The position numbers and the translations under genes were made by a program. This document shows, piece after piece, positions 35,109 through 37,560 of a stretch of DNA of 37,560 bases. This DNA comes from an uncultured bacterium (lineage in GTDB: Bacteria; Muiribacteriota; Ozemobacteria; Ozemobacterales; Ozemobacteraceae). Numbering within the stretch: the first letter of the stretch is position 1; the number at the start of each line of letters is the position of its first letter. Under the pieces are notes generated by a model. It saw only the letters and a program-made list of their open reading frames with translations. It was not told where the DNA came from and searched no databases. The stretch spans positions 69,159 through 106,718 of the forward strand of contig CAMJNS010000001.1 in assembly GCA_946407375.1 (NCBI GenBank), read 5' to 3'.

Positions 35109-37037
35109 CTAATTGTTTTCTGCTGTGCCAAATTCTGCATCAAGTTGAGCTAAAGCATCAATGAGCATTTTCAAAGAAATCTGGCAAACACCGCCAACTT
35201 CCTTGAACCATTTTTTCATTATCTTGATATGCTGTAAATTGCAACGTTTCGGGTCTTCACATAGCGATGGAAGCTGATTGATATCAAGTTCATACTTCAC
35301 AATTACCATTTGAACAATATGCATTAGATAAAGATTGAAGTATTTTCCACTAGTAATAATTTGAGCTTTAGTTTTTATAAGCCAACTCATAAATTGTTTT
35401 AATTCATCATCAGGGAATCTTTCTAAGAAATCATTTATTTCGTAGAATTTATCTCGTTCAAGACGTTCTTCAAATTCCGTTATTTTAAATTCACCTTCCA
35501 AACAACTATTAACAACTTTTTGAACATCTTCTCTTGTGGCTATCATTATTTTTCTTAATGATTTCCACTGATTTGCTATTTCTGCTTCACTAGGATACTT
35601 ACATTCCTTTTGGAAAACGCCTAATGTATCTATAGGTTTTTTACAATATTGTTCTACAGCCTCTTTTAATGTAGATATTGTGGTGCCTTCAATGTAAGCT
35701 CCACCTTCAGTAGCATTTATGCAGGTGCCTTGGTATGTTAACATATCAGTTTCAAAAGCTTTTCTAAACATATCGTAAATTTTATTTGTATAAACAAATT
35801 CTGAATAGTTACCTTTAACTTTATATAGATTTTCCTGCTTTAAATGAAGATTTGTAACTTCAGGAGCACCCTCTGCGTGTGTCTTTTCAGCACTAGCAAA
35901 AGAACAGTCTTGACCCACCAAAATTATAGGGTTACATCCCATAGCTTCTAATATTTTAAACCCAAGGTTAGAACAAGATGGACCAGTTGTTAATGTACCT
36001 TTGGGAACCTGTATCCATTCAAAGTGAGCAAAATTACGGTAACTAATTACCTTTGGTCCATTCCAAGCATCGTAAGAATGCTTAAGAATCACAGGGCAGG
36101 CCGCTAACCATATTTTTGATTTATAATCTTCTGGAAGCTCCTTAAACATTGTTGCTACGTGTTCGATTCTTTCTACACTTACGGCAGCATGAGGAACAAT
36201 ATTGTGTTTGTTTAAGGTTCTTAATGCTGAATCCGCAGCAATCATTACGCATTTGCCTAAAGCTGGTTTCAATTCTTCAATATTCTTATCTAATGACGGT
36301 CCAGTTGAAACCAAAATACCAGGAACATTCTTGAATTTGCCAAAAAGATCTTTTATACCAGGACTTCGTAATATTAGTGACATATTGTCCATAATACTCT
36401 GTAAGCCAATCATAGAGTCTTTGGGACAGTTTCCATAATTGAAGATTATATTAAATGCAGCATCTTTAAAGCATTTTAATATGTGTTGGTGATAGTTTTC
36501 GTGAATTCTAGTTATAACAGGGTGGTCGAATACAACCAAAGTCTTTAAGAATAACTGAATTGTAATACCAACTTTTTTTAGTAGTTCATTTAAAACTACA
36601 AAAGCTTCGTCTGGTCTTATTCCAACTACCCAAACAAATTTTGGATTTTCAAGTAAATCTGTTACGTCAACATTTTCTAATGCCGTCTTAAAAGCTTTTA
36701 TGTCTTTCTCGACAACAATGGTGTAAAGGTTATTGCTACCATAAATCTTGTTTGCTGCACGTAAATGGTAGCCAAGCCCGAAGCCCATCACCATCATTAC
36801 TTTAGGATTCACCAATTTTGCATTATTAAGCTGCTGCTCTGCTTCTTTAATCGGGTCGTATTTGCTATGAACCTGATATACTTTACCATCTTTTTTAATA
36901 GCAAGAGTTTTTACGCCACTTTTGGCGTCAGAAACAATATATTCGCAATCTGACTCTGGACAGCTATTTATAGCCTGATAAATAATAGGCATTCTTTTCT
37001 TTAAAATTTTAAGGTTGTTTTGATAAATATTAGACAT
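35109..37037 (-). CDS. Maf/DUF115-like protein (motility accessory factor / MptE-like domain)
   Basis: PGILVSTGPSLDKNIEELKPALGKCVMIAADSALRTLNKHNIVPHAAVSVERIEHV...SCSNLGFKILEAMGCNPIILVGQDCSFASAEKTHAEGA. Confidence 0.82.
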   Translation of the reverse strand: MSNIYQNNLKILKKRMPIIYQAINSCPESDCEYIVSDAKSGVKTLAIKKDGKVYQVHSKYDPIKEAEQQLNNAKLVNPKVMMVMGFGLGYHLRAANKIYGSNNLYTIVVEKDIKAFKTALENVDVTDLLENPKFVWVVGIRPDEAFVVLNELLKKVGITIQLFLKTLVVFDHPVITRIHENYHQHILKCFKDAAFNIIFNYGNCPKDSMIGLQSIMDNMSLILRSPGIKDLFGKFKNVPGILVSTGPSLDKNIEELKPALGKCVMIAADSALRTLNKHNIVPHAAVSVERIEHVATMFKELPEDYKSKIWLAACPVILKHSYDAWNGPKVISYRNFAHFEWIQVPKGTLTTGPSCSNLGFKILEAMGCNPIILVGQDCSFASAEKTHAEGAPEVTNLHLKQENLYKVKGNYSEFVYTNKIYDMFRKAFETDMLTYQGTCINATEGGAYIEGTTISTLKEAVEQYCKKPIDTLGVFQKECKYPSEAEIANQWKSLRKIMIATREDVQKVVNSCLEGEFKITEFEERLERDKFYEINDFLERFPDDELKQFMSWLIKTKAQIITSGKYFNLYLMHIVQMVIVKYELDINQLPSLCEDPKRCNLQHIKIMKKWFKEVGGVCQISLKMLIDALAQLDAEFGTAENN

Positions 37038-37174
37038 ATAAAGCTCTCCAGAAATAATTTTTTATTATTATAGCATTTATCAGTAAACAAAAACATATTA
37101 TTTATGTTTCCTGCTAGGGCAAACGCAAACTTTTTCTTTTATTGATCAGTGTTATAAAATATCTGTTTTTTGTA

Positions 37175-37319
37175 TCGTCCTTATCGGACGAATTTAGATT
37201 ATTATCTGTCCCTAGGGCGTTTTCAACGCCCTAGGTTAATAAAGTAATGTCCTTTCGGACATATAAAGTGACCGAAAGGTCACTACTTCAATAACCTAGG
37301 GCATCAAAGATGCCCTAGG
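37175..37319. repeat. Array of five hairpins, two sharing CCTAGGGC arms
   Basis: TCGTCC-ttatc-GGACGA; CCTAGGGCGTT-ttc-AACGCCCTAGG (37211-37235); ATGTCC-tttc-GGACAT (37247-37262); AGTGACC-gaaa-GGTCACT (37267-37284); CCTAGGGCATC-aaa-GATGCCCTAGG (37295-37319). Confidence 0.8.
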
Positions 37320-37351
37320 ACTAGATACTAAAAAACTAAAGCGTCCAAAAA

Positions 37352-37500
37352 GGAGGCTGTCTAAAAACTAGGTTTTAACCCTATAGTTAGATTATTCTAA
37401 TTATTTTAAAATCCCCCTTAATCCCCCTTTACGAAAGGGGGTGAGGACATTACTCCATACACTGAATTTTTAACAAATTCTTAGTTTTTAGACAGCCTCC
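37352..37500. mobile_element. MITE-like non-coding element with 19-bp perfect terminal inverted repeats
   Basis: Left GGAGGCTGTCTAAAAACTA (37352-37370), right TAGTTTTTAGACAGCCTCC (37482-37500), both flanked by AAAAA. 149 bp with no plausible ORF. Confidence 0.7.
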
Positions 37501-37560
37501 AAAAAGGAGGTTGTCCGAAAACTAGAGAATAATTTATTTCTAAATAGAAAAGAATAACCC

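Noticed and set aside
36202-36438. ORFs antisense to the Maf-like gene (36149..36334, 36202..36438, 36765..36953)
   Set aside because: Fully overlap a well-supported long CDS, no family resemblance and no RBS; shadow ORFs.
37175-37319. CRISPR array
   Set aside because: Units are palindromes with no regularly spaced direct repeats or unique spacers, and no cas genes in the window.

Overview
AT-rich, gene-dense bacterial chromosomal segment from a Gram-negative-type cell envelope (TolC, MotB/OmpA, lipoprotein, pseudopilins). I cannot assign a phylum from sequence alone. Left part: type IV pilus / pseudopilin-like genes, TPR proteins, a lipoprotein with a c-type-cytochrome-like domain, motA-motB, tilS, and a second pseudopilin cluster. 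Middle: murJ, two tandem paralogous polytopic membrane proteins, and a VanX-like D-Ala-D-Ala dipeptidase. The most interesting locus (about 20.4-30.7 kb) is a double-glycine-leader peptide export cluster. It has five small precursor genes (four with a near-identical Nif11/NHLP-like leader ending LTDDELDNVTGG or a variant), a TolC, an MFP adaptor, an NHLM-type HlyD, an NHLM-type C39 peptidase-ABC transporter and a second NHLM-type ABC transporter. No recognisable RiPP-modifying enzyme is present in the window. One precursor hides a second Cys-rich core in the -1 frame behind an apparent frameshift. Right part: two Hsp20 genes preceded by a very good sigma-54-type promoter, a glycosyltransferase, trmB, a DUF4097 protein and a Maf/DUF115-like protein, followed by a hairpin array and a MITE-like element. 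Other non-coding signals: a cluster of parS-like palindromes inside the 5' end of murJ, and dispersed hairpin repeats, some of them inside the peptide-export operon.
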